NCBI RefSeq assembly: GCF_002246015.1
Contig: NZ_NOLJ01000001.1
Coordinates: 1,056,393 to 1,120,392 of the forward strand
Reading direction: 5' to 3'
Length of the DNA stretch: 64,000 nucleotides
Source of the DNA: Nostoc sp. 'Peltigera membranacea cyanobiont' 210A
Lineage (GTDB): Bacteria; Cyanobacteriota; Cyanobacteriia; Cyanobacteriales; Nostocaceae
The notes under the pieces were generated by a model. That model was not told the origin of the DNA, did not search any database, and saw only the letters and a program-made list of their open reading frames with translations. The translations under genes and the position numbers were made by a program. Shown here piece by piece: positions 35,222 through 45,405 of this stretch. Each line of letters opens with the position of its first letter. The stretch's first letter is position 1.

Positions 35222-35284
35222 ATTTATACATCGAATCGGGGTCTGGGTACTAAGAACTGGAGAGTAGGCACTAAACAAACAAAG

Positions 35285-35335
35285 AGAATAACCTCATGCC
35301 CCATGACCCATGCCCCATGCCCCATGCCCATCATC
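35285..35335. repeat. Tandem CCCATG-type repeat
   Basis: Five CCCATG-like hexa/heptamers in a row (ATGCCCCATGACCCATGCCC...), an STRR between mobA and the DUF255 gene. Confidence 0.8.
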
Positions 35336-37388
35336 CCCTATTCTGACTTTTCTCTACTTGCTGCAATAAATGTTCTACACTTTCTGCTGGTGCAAGACAC
35401 TTCAAACCTTGGCAAACTAACCCAACGCTTCTCTCTGGTAAATCAGATGTGATGGCAAATACAGCCGTTGGTAGAAATCTGGGGATCAGAGAGTTTATTT
35501 GCTCAGTGGTGCTACGAATCAAGGTAGAATTACGATACCAATCCAAAGCTGTAAACAAGCTGGGACAGGCTTGGGGAGCGCGATGCATTACACTCCTAAA
35601 AGCTTTCAAACCAAGTTCTGCTAAATCCAAATAATCTAGATTATCGGTGAGTAAGGTGAGACGGACAAGATTAGCGATCGCAATTCCATTGGCTGATGGT
35701 GTCGCATTATCTGCGTAACTACGCTCTCTAACAATTAAGTCTTGACTAGAGTCGCTTGATGTGTTATTATAACCACCTAACTCTACACTCCAAAGAAATT
35801 CGTTAAATTCATCTTGGATAGCGATCGCATTTTCTAACCATTGCTTATGCTCAGGGTTGGAAGCTTGTAAATCCAAGAGAGCTTTAACAAACAAAGCATA
35901 ATCTTCAGACTGCGCTAAAACAGTTGGTTCTCCTTGATAGTTGAGTCTCTGGAAACGCCCATCGACAAATTGATTTTCCAAGATAAAATTTGCCGCTCGT
36001 GCTGCTAATTCCAGATACAAAGGTTGTTGGAAAACCCCAGCAGCCCTAGCTAGCCCGGAAATCATCAAGCTATTCCAGGCGACAATCATCTTTGTATCTG
36101 TCACCGAGGGAATGCGACCTGGCCAATTAGTAGTTTTTGCTTCCTGGTTGTTACGAGCAGGGGGGAATGTTTCCAGCGACTCAGAATTAACGCCATAACG
36201 AGCGGTAAACAGCTTACTCAGTGCCCTTTCCAGCGTTGCACTCAGTTGACCTGAATGCCGTCTTTGCAAAACATTATGTCCTTCAAAGTTGCCGTTAGGC
36301 GTCACCGTAAACTGTTGTTGTAATTCCGTTAATTCTTCAGGCGTTAACAGTTGTTCTAATTCGCTGTAACTCCAGACGTAAAAGGCTCCTTCTTCTGGTT
36401 CTACTGCCGTGGATTCTGTGAAGCTGTCGGCATCTTGAGAAGCATAGAAGTAACCTTCTGGCGCGGTCATTTCCCGCTTCAGCCATTGTACAGTCCCAAC
36501 AACTGCCCTCTCAAAGGCTGGTTCTTGTACTCCTGCACTCCATAAAGAAGCCAGATACTCGACAATCTGTCCATTGTCGTAAAGCATCTTTTCAAAGTGG
36601 GGTACTGTCCAAGTCGGGTCAACAGTATAGCGATGAAAACCACCAGCTACATGGTCATAAATGCCGCCCAGTGATAAGTCTAGTCCCCGTTGGGTACAAA
36701 CTTGCTTGCCATCATAGCGAGATTCAAAATTAAATCGAGTTCCCCGCAGTGCTAATTCTGTGTAGGGAATCATCGGAAAACTGTTACCAGATTGATTAGG
36801 AGTAATTACACCTGTACTAGTTTCCCAACCTTGGCGGAGTAATTCATGGTCTTCAAGCTCAGTTGTTGTACCGTCTTGCAACACCGCAGACGTGAGCAGA
36901 GACTCAATAATTAAGGCTTTGCGTTGTTGTAATTCTTGTTTTTCTGTATCGTAATAACGGCGAAGCGCTTGCAACACCTGCAAAAATCCCGGACGACCAT
37001 AGCGCGGGTCTACAGGAAAATAAGTACCAGCGTAAAACGGCACTAAATCTTCTGGGGAAAGAAAAATATTTAAAGGCCAACCCCCTTGACCGCTCATCAT
37101 CTGCAAAGCTTGCATATAGATGCTATCGAGGTCTGGTCTTTCTTCCCTGTCTACTTTGATGGGAAGATAATTGGTATTCATGTAGTCAGCGATCGCAATA
37201 TCAGAAAAAGCTTCGCCTTCCATGACAGTACACCAGTGGCAACTAGAATAGCCAATGGAAAGAAAAATCGGTTTATTTTGCGCCCTTGCAGTTGCAAGTG
37301 CTTCGTCACACCAAGGCCACCAATCAATGGGGTTTTCGGCGTGTTTGCGGAGATAGAGGCTCTTAGCTTCAGCAAGGCGATTAGTCAT
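35331..37388 (-). CDS. DUF255 thioredoxin-fold protein (YyaL/SPATA20 family)
   Basis: 685 aa. N-terminal thioredoxin-like domain with [27 protein letters not shown] (C50-x-x-C53) and [11 protein letters not shown], followed by a long (alpha/alpha) barrel-like region ([29 protein letters not shown] is split over about 240-270; [19 protein letters not shown] near 565). The family is widespread, and its biochemical role is unsettled. Start at ATG 37388 ([10 protein letters not shown]). Confidence 0.9.
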   Translation of the reverse strand: MTNRLAEAKSLYLRKHAENPIDWWPWCDEALATARAQNKPIFLSIGYSSCHWCTVMEGEAFSDIAIADYMNTNYLPIKVDREERPDLDSIYMQALQMMSGQGGWPLNIFLSPEDLVPFYAGTYFPVDPRYGRPGFLQVLQALRRYYDTEKQELQQRKALIIESLLTSAVLQDGTTTELEDHELLRQGWETSTGVITPNQSGNSFPMIPYTELALRGTRFNFESRYDGKQVCTQRGLDLSLGGIYDHVAGGFHRYTVDPTWTVPHFEKMLYDNGQIVEYLASLWSAGVQEPAFERAVVGTVQWLKREMTAPEGYFYASQDADSFTESTAVEPEEGAFYVWSYSELEQLLTPEELTELQQQFTVTPNGNFEGHNVLQRRHSGQLSATLERALSKLFTARYGVNSESLETFPPARNNQEAKTTNWPGRIPSVTDTKMIVAWNSLMISGLARAAGVFQQPLYLELAARAANFILENQFVDGRFQRLNYQGEPTVLAQSEDYALFVKALLDLQASNPEHKQWLENAIAIQDEFNEFLWSVELGGYNNTSSDSSQDLIVRERSYADNATPSANGIAIANLVRLTLLTDNLDYLDLAELGLKAFRSVMHRAPQACPSLFTALDWYRNSTLIRSTTEQINSLIPRFLPTAVFAITSDLPERSVGLVCQGLKCLAPAESVEHLLQQVEKSQNRG

Positions 37389-37634
37389 AATCAAACGCAA
37401 GTTAGTTGCCTTCTTTGCTCAGTCTAGCCTGTTCTCAGGCTTGTTAGCCTAGACAACTATGTACATTAAGTAAGAAACTCAACGAGCGAATTATCCCTTT
37501 GTTTTTAATATCGCCTAGTAAGTTGGTGTAAAAAAATGCAGTTTTGTAGTTAGCGCTAACTACAAGGGAAGCATCTATATAATTGGGTTTATTTACGGTA
37601 ACTTACTTATACCTGTGCAACTTCTGAAACATTC
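37389..37634. other. Intergenic region
   Basis: No gene. AGTTAGCGCTAACTAC (37551-37566) contains a short palindrome. Confidence 0.35.
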
Positions 37635-37790
37635 TTATTGAAAAGATCGCAATAGCAAGCTAACAATATTTGGTGGCGTTTCTTGCATAGGTGATGCTGT
37701 CTTTGTTTGAATTAAAGTGTTTGGGCTAAGTCCTGCTATCAGATGGAGCAAGAAGGTGATGATGGCGGCTTGTATAAGTTTTTCCAGCAT
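37635..37790 (-). CDS. Possible small membrane protein (51 aa)
   Basis: Reading from ATG 37790 gives MLEKLIQAAIITFLLHLIAG, a single hydrophobic helix, then a short polar tail with TPPNIVSLLLRS. A purine-rich GAGAGAC precedes it. Family not recognised. The sequence is plausible for a small cyanobacterial membrane protein but could be chance. Confidence 0.35.
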   Translation of the reverse strand: MLEKLIQAAIITFLLHLIAGLSPNTLIQTKTASPMQETPPNIVSLLLRSFQ

Positions 37791-37823
37791 GGCACGTCTC
37801 TCTCTGAATGGATAGCATTTCAA

Positions 37824-38268
37824 CTACGACTGGTTATTCTAAATACACCTCGTACTCCCGATTTACCGAATCTAACAAAAATCACTTGATAAATGCCAAA
37901 GGAAATCCTAAAAAAATGTTTAAAATGTTACTGATAGTTAACATAATTCCCTAAGCAAGTCGGATTTCGGTTATCGGTCTAATCAATACATCGCCAAGGT
38001 TGTACAGCAAAGTCCGAGATATAAGATTGGCGACAATTGAAGTTTTTTGATTTATTCTTCCCTAAACCGGGATATTTTCTTAGACAGCTTTTGTTGCTAA
38101 AAAGTGCCCTTGGAGGTTGAATCTATTGCAAAATCACATTTTGCTCCTTTGTTGAAAAAGACAGAATAGCCAAGATTTACTTATATCTACTTGGGAATAG
38201 TAGAGATCAGCCCCAGTTTCGTGCTGTCACCGATAAAATGTATTTAAAGTAGCCACAAACACGCTTCC
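37824..38268. other. Long leader/intergenic region of clpP
   Basis: 445 bp with no supported gene. It probably holds the clpP promoter; I could not assign boxes with confidence. Confidence 0.4.
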
Positions 38269-38880
38269 ATGATTCCTATCGTTATTGAACAATCGGGTCG
38301 AGGTGAACGCGCCTTTGACATCTACTCACGGCTGTTACGTGAGCGCATCATCTTTTTGGGACAACAAGTTGATAACAATATTGCCAACTTGATTGTTGCC
38401 CAACTGCTGTATTTGGATGCTGAAGACCCGGAGAAAGACATTTATATGTACATCAATTCTCCCGGTGGTTCGGTGACGGCTGGTATGGGCATTTTTGACA
38501 CTATGAAGCATATTCGCCCTGATGTCTGTACAATTTGTACCGGATTGGCAGCGAGTATGGGTGCTTTTCTCCTCAGCGCGGGTGCTAAGGGTAAGCGGAT
38601 GAGTTTACCCCATTCTCGGATTATGATTCATCAACCTTTAGGCGGCGCTCAAGGACAGGCGACTGATATTGAAATTCAGGCGCGGGAAATTTTGTACCAC
38701 AAGCAACGGCTAAACAACTATTTAGCTGAACATACAGGCCAACCAATTGAGCGCATTGCTGAAGATACTGAACGTGACTTTTTCATGTCGCCAGAGGAAG
38801 CCAGGGACTACGGTTTGATTGACCAAGTGATTGACCGTCACGCCGCTGGTAGCCGTCCAGCCGTTGCTGCTGTTAATTAA
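38269..38880 (+). CDS. clpP: ATP-dependent Clp protease proteolytic subunit
   Basis: 203 aa serine peptidase. Catalytic triad S96 (GLAASMGAF), H121 (MIHQPLGG) and D170 ([11 protein letters not shown]), matching the E. coli numbering within one residue. [12 protein letters not shown] forms the oxyanion region. It works as a tetradecamer with ClpC/ClpX in protein quality control. Cyanobacteria have several clpP paralogues and an inactive ClpR; this one has a complete triad. It is monocistronic with a terminator. Confidence 0.97.
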   Translation: MIPIVIEQSGRGERAFDIYSRLLRERIIFLGQQVDNNIANLIVAQLLYLDAEDPEKDIYMYINSPGGSVTAGMGIFDTMKHIRPDVCTICTGLAASMGAFLLSAGAKGKRMSLPHSRIMIHQPLGGAQGQATDIEIQAREILYHKQRLNNYLAEHTGQPIERIAEDTERDFFMSPEEARDYGLIDQVIDRHAAGSRPAVAAVN

Positions 38881-38932
38881 TACTCACGGTTGGTAAATGG
38901 TGATTTACCACTTTTAATTCTCTTAAACCCAA

Positions 38933-38969
38933 AAATAACCCCTTTTCATAACTGAAGAGGGGTTATTTG
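38933..38969 (+). terminator. Terminator of clpP
   Basis: AATAACCCCTT pairs with AAGAGGGGTTATT around a TTCATAACTG loop, followed by TTTGATTT. Confidence 0.75.
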
Positions 38970-39066
38970 ATTTCAAAACTCGATTTTAAAGGGTCAAGAT
39001 CCTATTTGTCGAGATGAAGGTAGTCTTGATCCGGTAGCAGATATTAGACCTCTTGCAAAAGTCCCT

Positions 39067-39140
39067 AACACCCCACCCCCAGCCCCTCCCCGCAGGCGGG
39101 GAGGGGAGAATTTGACGTAAGTCAAAGGCGGGGTGGGGTT
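39067..39140. repeat. Nested palindromic repeat (REP/MITE-like)
   Basis: Three stems: outer ACCCCACCCC (39069-39079 region) with GGGGTGGGGTT (39130-39140); inner CCCCTCCCC (39083-39091) with GGGGAGGGG (39098-39106); and TTTGAC-GTAA-GTCAAA (39111-39126). Very GC-rich compared with flanks. No coding function. Confidence 0.8.
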
Positions 39141-39500
39141 CTTTTTTTGATTTATGCAAGAAGTCTATAGAAGAAATTCCAACTTTTAATTGTCTGAAGA
39201 TACACATTTCGATCCTGACATAGGATCGTCAAAAGTTGGGAAGAACCATAATTTGTCGCTCTACAATAGCCTCAAAACTAGTTTGCTGGAGTAAAGCCAT
39301 GTTATCAAAACAAACTTTTTGTGACTAAATAATACCAAGCAATTTGAATTTTATTTTCAACTTCATACTATTAAAGTCTTTTTCAGACTGTAGTTTTTTT
39401 ATTAAAAGCTTAATTTAGATTTAGGTTACAAAGACACTAAGTCATTTTGTACAGTGCGTAATACCAAAAATCAATACATTTATCTTCAGGAAAAAACATC
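39141..39500. other. AT-rich intergenic region
   Basis: No gene or motif was recognised in about 360 bp apart from the presumed promoter of the next gene. Confidence 0.35.
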
Positions 39501-39974
39501 ATGAATTGCTTAAAATCAAGTCTCAAGCTAACGTTGCTAACTTTATTGACTTGTGGATTCGTTTCCCCAGCTTTTGCAACACCCGATAACGACAATAGCA
39601 TTTTTGCAGCCGATTTCGAGGGGAATTTGAATAGTGGTCAAGGATTTCTTCAGATCAAAGGCGATGTGACTACCACCGATGACTTAGAAGACTTTAGAAA
39701 AGTGCTACTCACGGGGCGCTCTAACTTACGTTTAAGACTCGAAGGCGTTGCCCCGAACGGAGGACGGACAGATTTGTTATTAGTTAGGGATTCAAACAAC
39801 AATGGTCAAATTGATCGCAATCAAGGCGAAGTGATTGGCCAAAGTCGCGACTCATTTTCCCACCAAATTACACGCCAGAATCTAGCCGCAGGAAATTACT
39901 TCATCATTATCCGCAGCAGACAGTTTAGCGCAAACAAAGTTCAGTATCAAGTCAGTGTAGATGCACGGGTGTAG
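39501..39974 (+). CDS. Secreted PPC-like domain protein with EF-hand-like loop
   Basis: 157 aa. Signal peptide to about residue 26 (SPAFA). The mature part is a small beta-sandwich resembling bacterial pre-peptidase C-terminal domains (NLRLRLEGVAPNGGRTDLLLV ... LAAGNYFIIIRSR, split across about 80-145). RDSNNNGQIDRNQGEVIG (about 97-114) looks like a calcium-binding DxNxNxxID loop. Function unknown. A long palindrome lies just downstream. Confidence 0.75.
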   Translation: MNCLKSSLKLTLLTLLTCGFVSPAFATPDNDNSIFAADFEGNLNSGQGFLQIKGDVTTTDDLEDFRKVLLTGRSNLRLRLEGVAPNGGRTDLLLVRDSNNNGQIDRNQGEVIGQSRDSFSHQITRQNLAAGNYFIIIRSRQFSANKVQYQVSVDARV

Positions 39975-39993
39975 TCAATCCTGTAAACTCGTC

Positions 39994-40021
39994 GATCAAA
40001 AGCGCGATCGCGCTTTTGATC
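39994..40021. terminator. 28-bp perfect palindrome containing HIP1, likely terminator
   Basis: GATCAAAAGCGCGA and its exact complement abut at a GCGATCGC centre. It starts 20 bp after the preceding stop codon and is followed by TTTCT. It could form a long hairpin or cruciform; a perfect palindrome without loop is unusual for a terminator. Confidence 0.6.
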
Positions 40022-40395
40022 TTTCTCGACTCAGGAGGGTATTTTTCCCTCGTTAACCCTAACCCCCTAATTGTCTACTTTGTCAATGAATAAGTTCTAG
40101 ACGAGTCAATTCTGGATAGCCCAGGTGCGGCACAATTTCAATTCGCACACTAGGCATAGTCAATGACAGTTTTTATTTCCGCTCAAAATAATACTATCTT
40201 TGGCAACTTCATATTAGTTATTACTAGAAGTTATGCAAAAATTGCTAAAAAGCTTAATTTATCGAACCGCCTTCTCTGCGAGAGGCTGACGCCAACGCGC
40301 AGCGTATCGAAGAGAAGAGCGCCGAGAATTCATAGAGTGTGCGTAAGTCCTAATTACAAATGACTAATGACCAATGACAAATGACAAATGACAAA
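40022..40395. repeat. Intergenic region with palindromic and heptameric repeats
   Basis: About 40265-40325 is a CTCTGCGAGAGGCTGACGCC...GCAGCGTATCG mosaic repeat. 40360-40395 holds ATGACAA/ATGACCA heptamers in tandem. The 66-residue frame at 40163 is not supported as a gene. Confidence 0.65.
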
Positions 40396-41280
40396 TCAAA
40401 ATCCCGCTATTGGGTCTGGCTGAGATTGTAAGTATTTGAGGAATCCGTGTAATTCTTCTTCAGTCAGCAAAGTCCGCCCGCGCTTACCGTAGGTTTCAAT
40501 CAGATGCTCCCGTCCTTGTTCTGGTGTCCAGCCTAAACGCTGAAGTTCGACATCTGTTTTAGCAATTACATCTGATAAATCCACTGGTTCAGCTTTTTTC
40601 TTTCTCTTTCCTGTCACTGATGGGGTGGCAGCATTCTCTTGAGGGCTGTAACTCCGGGGTGTAAATGGTGTGACATTATTAGCAGAAATTGCCGGAAAGG
40701 TTTGATTTTCTGGCTGGTTATCAAAATTTATTTCCAAGTTCTCAACTGGAGGGTCGAATTCTAGCTCCTGCTTGGCAGTCATAGGAAAGTTTTGACCTAA
40801 ATCCTGGCTATAGGTATCGTTTAGAGGCGCAGCATTGCTGTACCCGTATTGTTCGTTACTACTTGTTACTACTTCTGGTTTGATGTTCCGTTCTTTGGGA
40901 GGCGGTATAGATATTTCTTTGTCGCTGACTGCTGGCCACTGACTACTAACAAAATCCTCAGCTTTTGGAGAGGAATAAGCAGCAGGCTCACTCAATCCAC
41001 CTTTAGTATTCAAGGAAGGATTTAGCTGTGCTGGGGAAACTGAATTTGAGGTAAATGCCACTGATTCTGGTGGCGCATTTGTAATACCCAAAACTATCAG
41101 TGCCCTAGTTCTGGCTTGGTCTTCTGCGGCTTCTACTGTTTCTGCTGCTGCCATACCCGTAGCACGGGTTACACCTTCAATTTGCACGCTTGCCCGGACA
41201 ATATATTTTCCTTGAAAAATTTGCACTAATTCAGAAATCAAACTGCCCTGGGGATACAAGCTCTGGAATTGAGCCAACAT
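40396..41280 (-). CDS. Conserved cyanobacterial hypothetical protein
   Basis: 294 aa, function not recognised. The N-terminus (about 1-65; GKYIVRASVQIEGVTRATGMAAAETVEAAEDQARTRALIVLGI in part) resembles DUF-type single-strand-annealing/Rad52-like helper domains. The middle (about 80-230) is low-complexity Pro/Ser/Asn linker. The C-terminus (about 235-290) has LQRLGWTPEQGREHLIETY and LTEEELHGFLKYLQ, a small helical domain. The Rad52-like resemblance is weak and only suggestive. Confidence 0.6.
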   Translation of the reverse strand: MLAQFQSLYPQGSLISELVQIFQGKYIVRASVQIEGVTRATGMAAAETVEAAEDQARTRALIVLGITNAPPESVAFTSNSVSPAQLNPSLNTKGGLSEPAAYSSPKAEDFVSSQWPAVSDKEISIPPPKERNIKPEVVTSSNEQYGYSNAAPLNDTYSQDLGQNFPMTAKQELEFDPPVENLEINFDNQPENQTFPAISANNVTPFTPRSYSPQENAATPSVTGKRKKKAEPVDLSDVIAKTDVELQRLGWTPEQGREHLIETYGKRGRTLLTEEELHGFLKYLQSQPDPIAGF

Positions 41281-42255
41281 AATACTGCTACCAATCTAAA
41301 TATTTTTAATAACGGGGTTGATACTGCCTGGATGTTCAAGCGAGATCAGATGCCCTTACTTTAATTTACATCCACTCGATACCCAGGATGCCTGCCAATA
41401 TTGCATTTATTCATTTTTAATTGCTTACTATGTGTCATCAGTTTCTTGGCAGGCGATGAGTAGGTATAATTCTCTGCTCTGAGCCGTCAAGGTGATATTC
41501 TTGCTTTGCTTAGTGTCCCAATTGTAGCAGTAGCTATTTTTTGACGAAAATTTTGGTCAATGCTAACTTATCTGGGTAGTCTTGCTTGCAATGCTATACT
41601 GATTACCCAAGTCGATATCTAGAACTATTTTCTGGAAGTGCCCTCTAAATCTACAATAATGGAGATAAGGTTCGCCCTCGCTGCTCATTAAGCTGCTTAC
41701 CTAATTGTTACCGATTCTACATGTGGGAAAATTGGGTTCACCAGCAGTTCCTCTTAGTTAAACATCAGAGTCTAATGGCGTAAAATTACCTTCTCTCTAG
41801 ACAATCAAACACCTGTAGTTTCCACGCCACTTGCTCCACTTGGGGAGACCCCAGGACCGCAGTGGCTCCCCTGCATAGCGCTTTTGGGCAGTATGGATTC
41901 TCTAAACCCAGCTTCTCAAAAACCCGTCGCGTAATTAACTAGCGGGGCTAGATTTTAATCAGGCGTGCAATCTTAAGTTTGGTTAGGTGAAGGGAGTTGA
42001 ACGCAGGCAAATTCTGAGAGCATCGTGCAGTGAGAAGTTCGTAAACGCCCAGAGTTGTCCGTGGGTCGGCTTCTTTGCAAAGGAACTGCGGGAGTAGTTT
42101 CCCGCTCTTACTGGGTCGGGCTTCCTTTCCTTAGAACTGAGGAAGCTTGCTTCAGGGCAATTAGTTTCCAGCTTGTTTCTGTAAGCCGTGAGGGTATACA
42201 GAAAAGAACCAGATTAAACAACAAATGATGTTTTGACCAAAGGTCGGTTCACTGC
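41281..42255. other. 975-bp gene-free leader upstream of the RNB nuclease, with strong hairpins
   Basis: No open frame is supported. The part from about 41840 to 42210 is more GC-rich than its surroundings and holds strong hairpins, such as GCGGGA-GTAGTT-TCCCGC (42088-42105) and CTTCCT...AGGAAG (42129-42147 region). I did not recognise rnpB, ssrA, 6S or a riboswitch. Either a long structured leader or a separate non-coding RNA is possible. Confidence 0.45.
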
Positions 42256-44610
42256 ATGGAATTTTCAATCGCTACACTCCTTGCCAATTTCACCGATGAT
42301 AAATTGGTAGCTCGGAAGGTTTTAGAAAAGAAACTTGGCTGTGAAGATGAAAAAAGTTTACAAAAACTTCACATTGCCTTAGATGTTCTTGAAAAAATCG
42401 GTATTTTAGTGAAGGAACGGGGCAAGTACCGCCGTGTCTCAGAAGAGGGAATAATCGAGGCAAAACTCCGTTGTTCTAGTAAAGGCTTTTGCTTTGCTAT
42501 TCAAGATGTGGAAGGAGCCGAAGATATTTACATCCGCGAAAGTCATCTGAGTAATGCTTGGAATGGCGATCGCGTTTTGGTGAGAGTTCTGAAAGAAGGC
42601 AGTCGCCGTCGCTCTCCTGAAGGGGAGGTGAAGCTGATTCTCGAACGCTCTAACCACACTTTACTGGCACGAATAAAGCAGGTAGAAACTGGTTTTCGGG
42701 CTGTGCCTTTAGACGATCGATTGCTGTTTGAACTCAAGATTCAATCTAACGGGGCAAAGTTAGAAGAAGCGATCGATCATCTGGTTCATGTGGAAGTTTT
42801 GCGTTACCCGTTGGCACAATATCCTCCCCTTGGTCGAGTGGTGCAAATCCTCGGCAGTGATGCCGAAGCCGCTGCTGATATAGATTTAGTTACGTGTAAA
42901 CACGACCTTTCCCGGACTTTTCCAGATAATGTTCTCGAAGCAGCTGCAAGGTTGCCCAAAAAGCTCCTCAAAGCAGACCTGAAAAATCGGCTAGATTTGC
43001 GTAATTTGTTTACTCTCACGATTGAAGGGGTAAATAGCGATACCAAAATTATAGAGAACGCTTTTAGTTTAGAAAAAAACTTAGCCGGAAATTGGCTTTT
43101 GGGCGTTCATATCACCGATGTTTCTCACTATGTCCAACCTGACGAACCCCTAGATAGAGAAGCACTCAAACGGGGCAAATCAGTGTATCTAGGAGAATTG
43201 GTGTTGCCAATCTTGCCCCCAGCAGTAGCTGAACGCTGTTCTTTAGTACCTGGGAGCGATCGCTTAACCATCTCTTTTTTAATTACCATTGATCCCCAAT
43301 CGGGAGAAGTGCTGGAATGGGAAATTCAACCCAGCGTCATCAATGTCGAGACTGCACTGACTACTGAACAGGCCCAAGCAATTCTCACAGGTGAAGCTCA
43401 AGATAAATCATCACAGGTTTCCCAAATACTGCAAAACCTCCAAAGCTTGCAAACAGCTGTGAAACAGGTACGCTTGACTCGTGGTAGCCTCCAGTTGAAT
43501 CTGCCGCCTAGCCAAAACGCCTATTATGATGAGGGGATTCTCGGCGCTGTGGTGGTGAATGATTTACCAGTGCGATCGCTACTCACGGAGTTGGTGCTGT
43601 TAGTTAACCAACTTTTTGCAACTCACTTAAATGCTCTTGGTGTTCCCGCTATCTGGCGAGTCCAAGGTACTCCTGATGTTGAAGATGTTCAGGAAATGCT
43701 GAAATTGGCAGTCAATTTAGGCGTTGACCTCACATTAGATCCAGAAGTTGATATCCAACCCTTAGATTACCAACATTTGACCACAGCTTTTGCTGAATCT
43801 CCCTCTGAGCAAGTTCTTACTTACTTATTACAAGATACACTTAAGCCGTCTGCATACAGTACCACCAAAGGATCTCACTTTGGTCTGGCACTACCGCAAT
43901 ATGTCCACTTTAGCGCTCCCTTGCGGCGTTTCCCAGATTTGCTGATGCAGAGAGTATATTACACGCTACTCGAAAACGGACGCGATCGCCGCAATACCCG
44001 TGTCAGAGAGCGCGTTAATCTGCGCCACTCCTCCAGCCATGAGGAAATTAACTGGAACGTTTTACCCCCAGAATTGCAACAAGAACTCCAAAGCGATTTG
44101 ACTAGGGTAATTGTCCAAATCAACGACCGAGAAAAAGAAGTCCAAGAAGCTGAAGCCGATTTAGCAGGACTGCAAAAAGCCCAACTGATGAAGCAACGCA
44201 TCGGTCAGGTATTTCAAGGCGTGATTACTGGGGTGCAATCCTACGGTTTCTTTGTGGAAATTGAAGTACCAGCCGCCGAAGTGGAGTCCAGCAGTAATCC
44301 TGGTGTGCCTTTGCGGGTAGAAGGATTAGTACACGTCAGTTCTCTCAAAGATGATTGGTATGAATATCGCGCCAGACAACAAGCACTATTTGGGCGCAAA
44401 AATCGCGCTTCTTATCGATTAGGCGATCGCGTCGCCGTACAAGTAAAAAGTGTCGATTACTACCGTCAGCAAATTGATTTGGTAACAGTCGGCAGCGATG
44501 GCGTCGCTAAAGGGTTAACTGGCAATGATTCCCGTGAAGAGCTTTCAGACCTCTACTTACCAAATGATATGGAGCCTGATGACCTAGACCCTTACTCTGA
44601 AGATGAGTAA
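42256..44610 (+). CDS. RNase II/R-family exoribonuclease (RNB + S1)
   Basis: 784 aa. An N-terminal winged-helix/cold-shock region (about 1-230) precedes the RNB catalytic domain (about 240-600), with conserved acidic residues in VHITDVSHYVQPDEPLDREA (D288, D296, D300) and YVHFSAPLRRFPDLLMQR. An S1 RNA-binding domain is near residue 650-750 (GVITGVQSYGFFVEIE, VEGLVHVSSLKDDWY), with an acidic tail. It degrades RNA 3' to 5'. It belongs to the cyanobacterial RNB proteins sometimes called Zam; the exact orthologue name is uncertain. Confidence 0.92.
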   Translation: MEFSIATLLANFTDDKLVARKVLEKKLGCEDEKSLQKLHIALDVLEKIGILVKERGKYRRVSEEGIIEAKLRCSSKGFCFAIQDVEGAEDIYIRESHLSNAWNGDRVLVRVLKEGSRRRSPEGEVKLILERSNHTLLARIKQVETGFRAVPLDDRLLFELKIQSNGAKLEEAIDHLVHVEVLRYPLAQYPPLGRVVQILGSDAEAAADIDLVTCKHDLSRTFPDNVLEAAARLPKKLLKADLKNRLDLRNLFTLTIEGVNSDTKIIENAFSLEKNLAGNWLLGVHITDVSHYVQPDEPLDREALKRGKSVYLGELVLPILPPAVAERCSLVPGSDRLTISFLITIDPQSGEVLEWEIQPSVINVETALTTEQAQAILTGEAQDKSSQVSQILQNLQSLQTAVKQVRLTRGSLQLNLPPSQNAYYDEGILGAVVVNDLPVRSLLTELVLLVNQLFATHLNALGVPAIWRVQGTPDVEDVQEMLKLAVNLGVDLTLDPEVDIQPLDYQHLTTAFAESPSEQVLTYLLQDTLKPSAYSTTKGSHFGLALPQYVHFSAPLRRFPDLLMQRVYYTLLENGRDRRNTRVRERVNLRHSSSHEEINWNVLPPELQQELQSDLTRVIVQINDREKEVQEAEADLAGLQKAQLMKQRIGQVFQGVITGVQSYGFFVEIEVPAAEVESSSNPGVPLRVEGLVHVSSLKDDWYEYRARQQALFGRKNRASYRLGDRVAVQVKSVDYYRQQIDLVTVGSDGVAKGLTGNDSREELSDLYLPNDMEPDDLDPYSEDE

Positions 44611-44617
44611 AGTGAAA

Positions 44618-44770
44618 AAGCAGGGGAGCAGGGAGCAGGGAGCGGGGGAGAAAAACTACCCTACTTGCGGTTATTGCTCTCAACCAAGGGAGAAAAGGAG
44701 CAGCAGTGCTTTCGCCGACAAGAGGCGAGATTTGTACCTTTCCCCCTGCCCCCTGCCCCCTGCCTCTCAT
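44618..44770. repeat. STRR pair between RNB and ubiX genes
   Basis: GGGAGCAGGGAGCAGGGAGC units at one end are complementary to TGCCCCCTGCCCCCTGCC units at the other, so the spacer can form a large hairpin. Confidence 0.8.
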
Positions 44771-44784
44771 AAACCAACCCTTAC

Positions 44785-45405
44785 GTGTCAAATAACACCA
44801 AACCTTTAATTTTAGGCGTATCGGGCGCATCTGGTCTGATTTACGCTGTTCGCGCGATCAAATTTTTGCTAGAAGCGGAGTATAGTATTGAATTGGTTGC
44901 CTCTAAATCAACTTACATGGTTTGGCAGTCAGAACAGGAAATTCGGATGCCATCAGAACCAACTGGGCAAGAACAATTCTGGCGAGAGCAAGCTGGTGTT
45001 GCACTTTTGGGTAAACTCCGCTGTCATCCTTGGAGCGATGTTGGAGCTGGAATTGCCAGCGGTTCCTTTGCCACTCTGGGGATGATGATTATTCCATGCA
45101 GCATGAGTACAGTGGCAAAGCTAGCAGTTGGCTTGAGTTCCGATTTACTAGAACGGGCAGCGGATGTCCAACTCAAAGAAGGGCGAAAGCTGGTTATTGT
45201 CCCGCGTGAAACGCCTTTTAGTCTCATCCACCTACGTAACTTAACCTCTTTAGCAGAAGTTGGAGTGAGAATTGTCCCCGCTATTCCCGCCTGGTATCAC
45301 AATCCCCAAACCATCGAGGATTTAGTTGATTTTGTAGTTGCCCGTGCTTTAGATCAACTAGATATTGACTGTATCCCAATTCAGCGGTGGCAAGGTCGTC
45401 GTTAA
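44785..45405 (+). CDS. ubiX: UbiX-family flavin prenyltransferase
   Basis: 206 aa flavoprotein. GVSGASGLIYAVRAIKFL at the N-terminus binds FMN; ASGSFATLGMMIIPCSM and VIVPRETPFSLIHLRNL are family signatures. It prenylates FMN to prenyl-FMN, the cofactor of UbiD-type decarboxylases used in quinone synthesis. Start GTG at 44785 with poor ribosome binding site because of the repeat just upstream. Confidence 0.88.
   Translation: MSNNTKPLILGVSGASGLIYAVRAIKFLLEAEYSIELVASKSTYMVWQSEQEIRMPSEPTGQEQFWREQAGVALLGKLRCHPWSDVGAGIASGSFATLGMMIIPCSMSTVAKLAVGLSSDLLERAADVQLKEGRKLVIVPRETPFSLIHLRNLTSLAEVGVRIVPAIPAWYHNPQTIEDLVDFVVARALDQLDIDCIPIQRWQGRR

Noticed and set aside
41281..42255. rnpB, ssrA or 6S RNA in the long leader
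   Set aside because: None of the conserved cores of these RNAs was found, so only an unnamed structured region is claimed.
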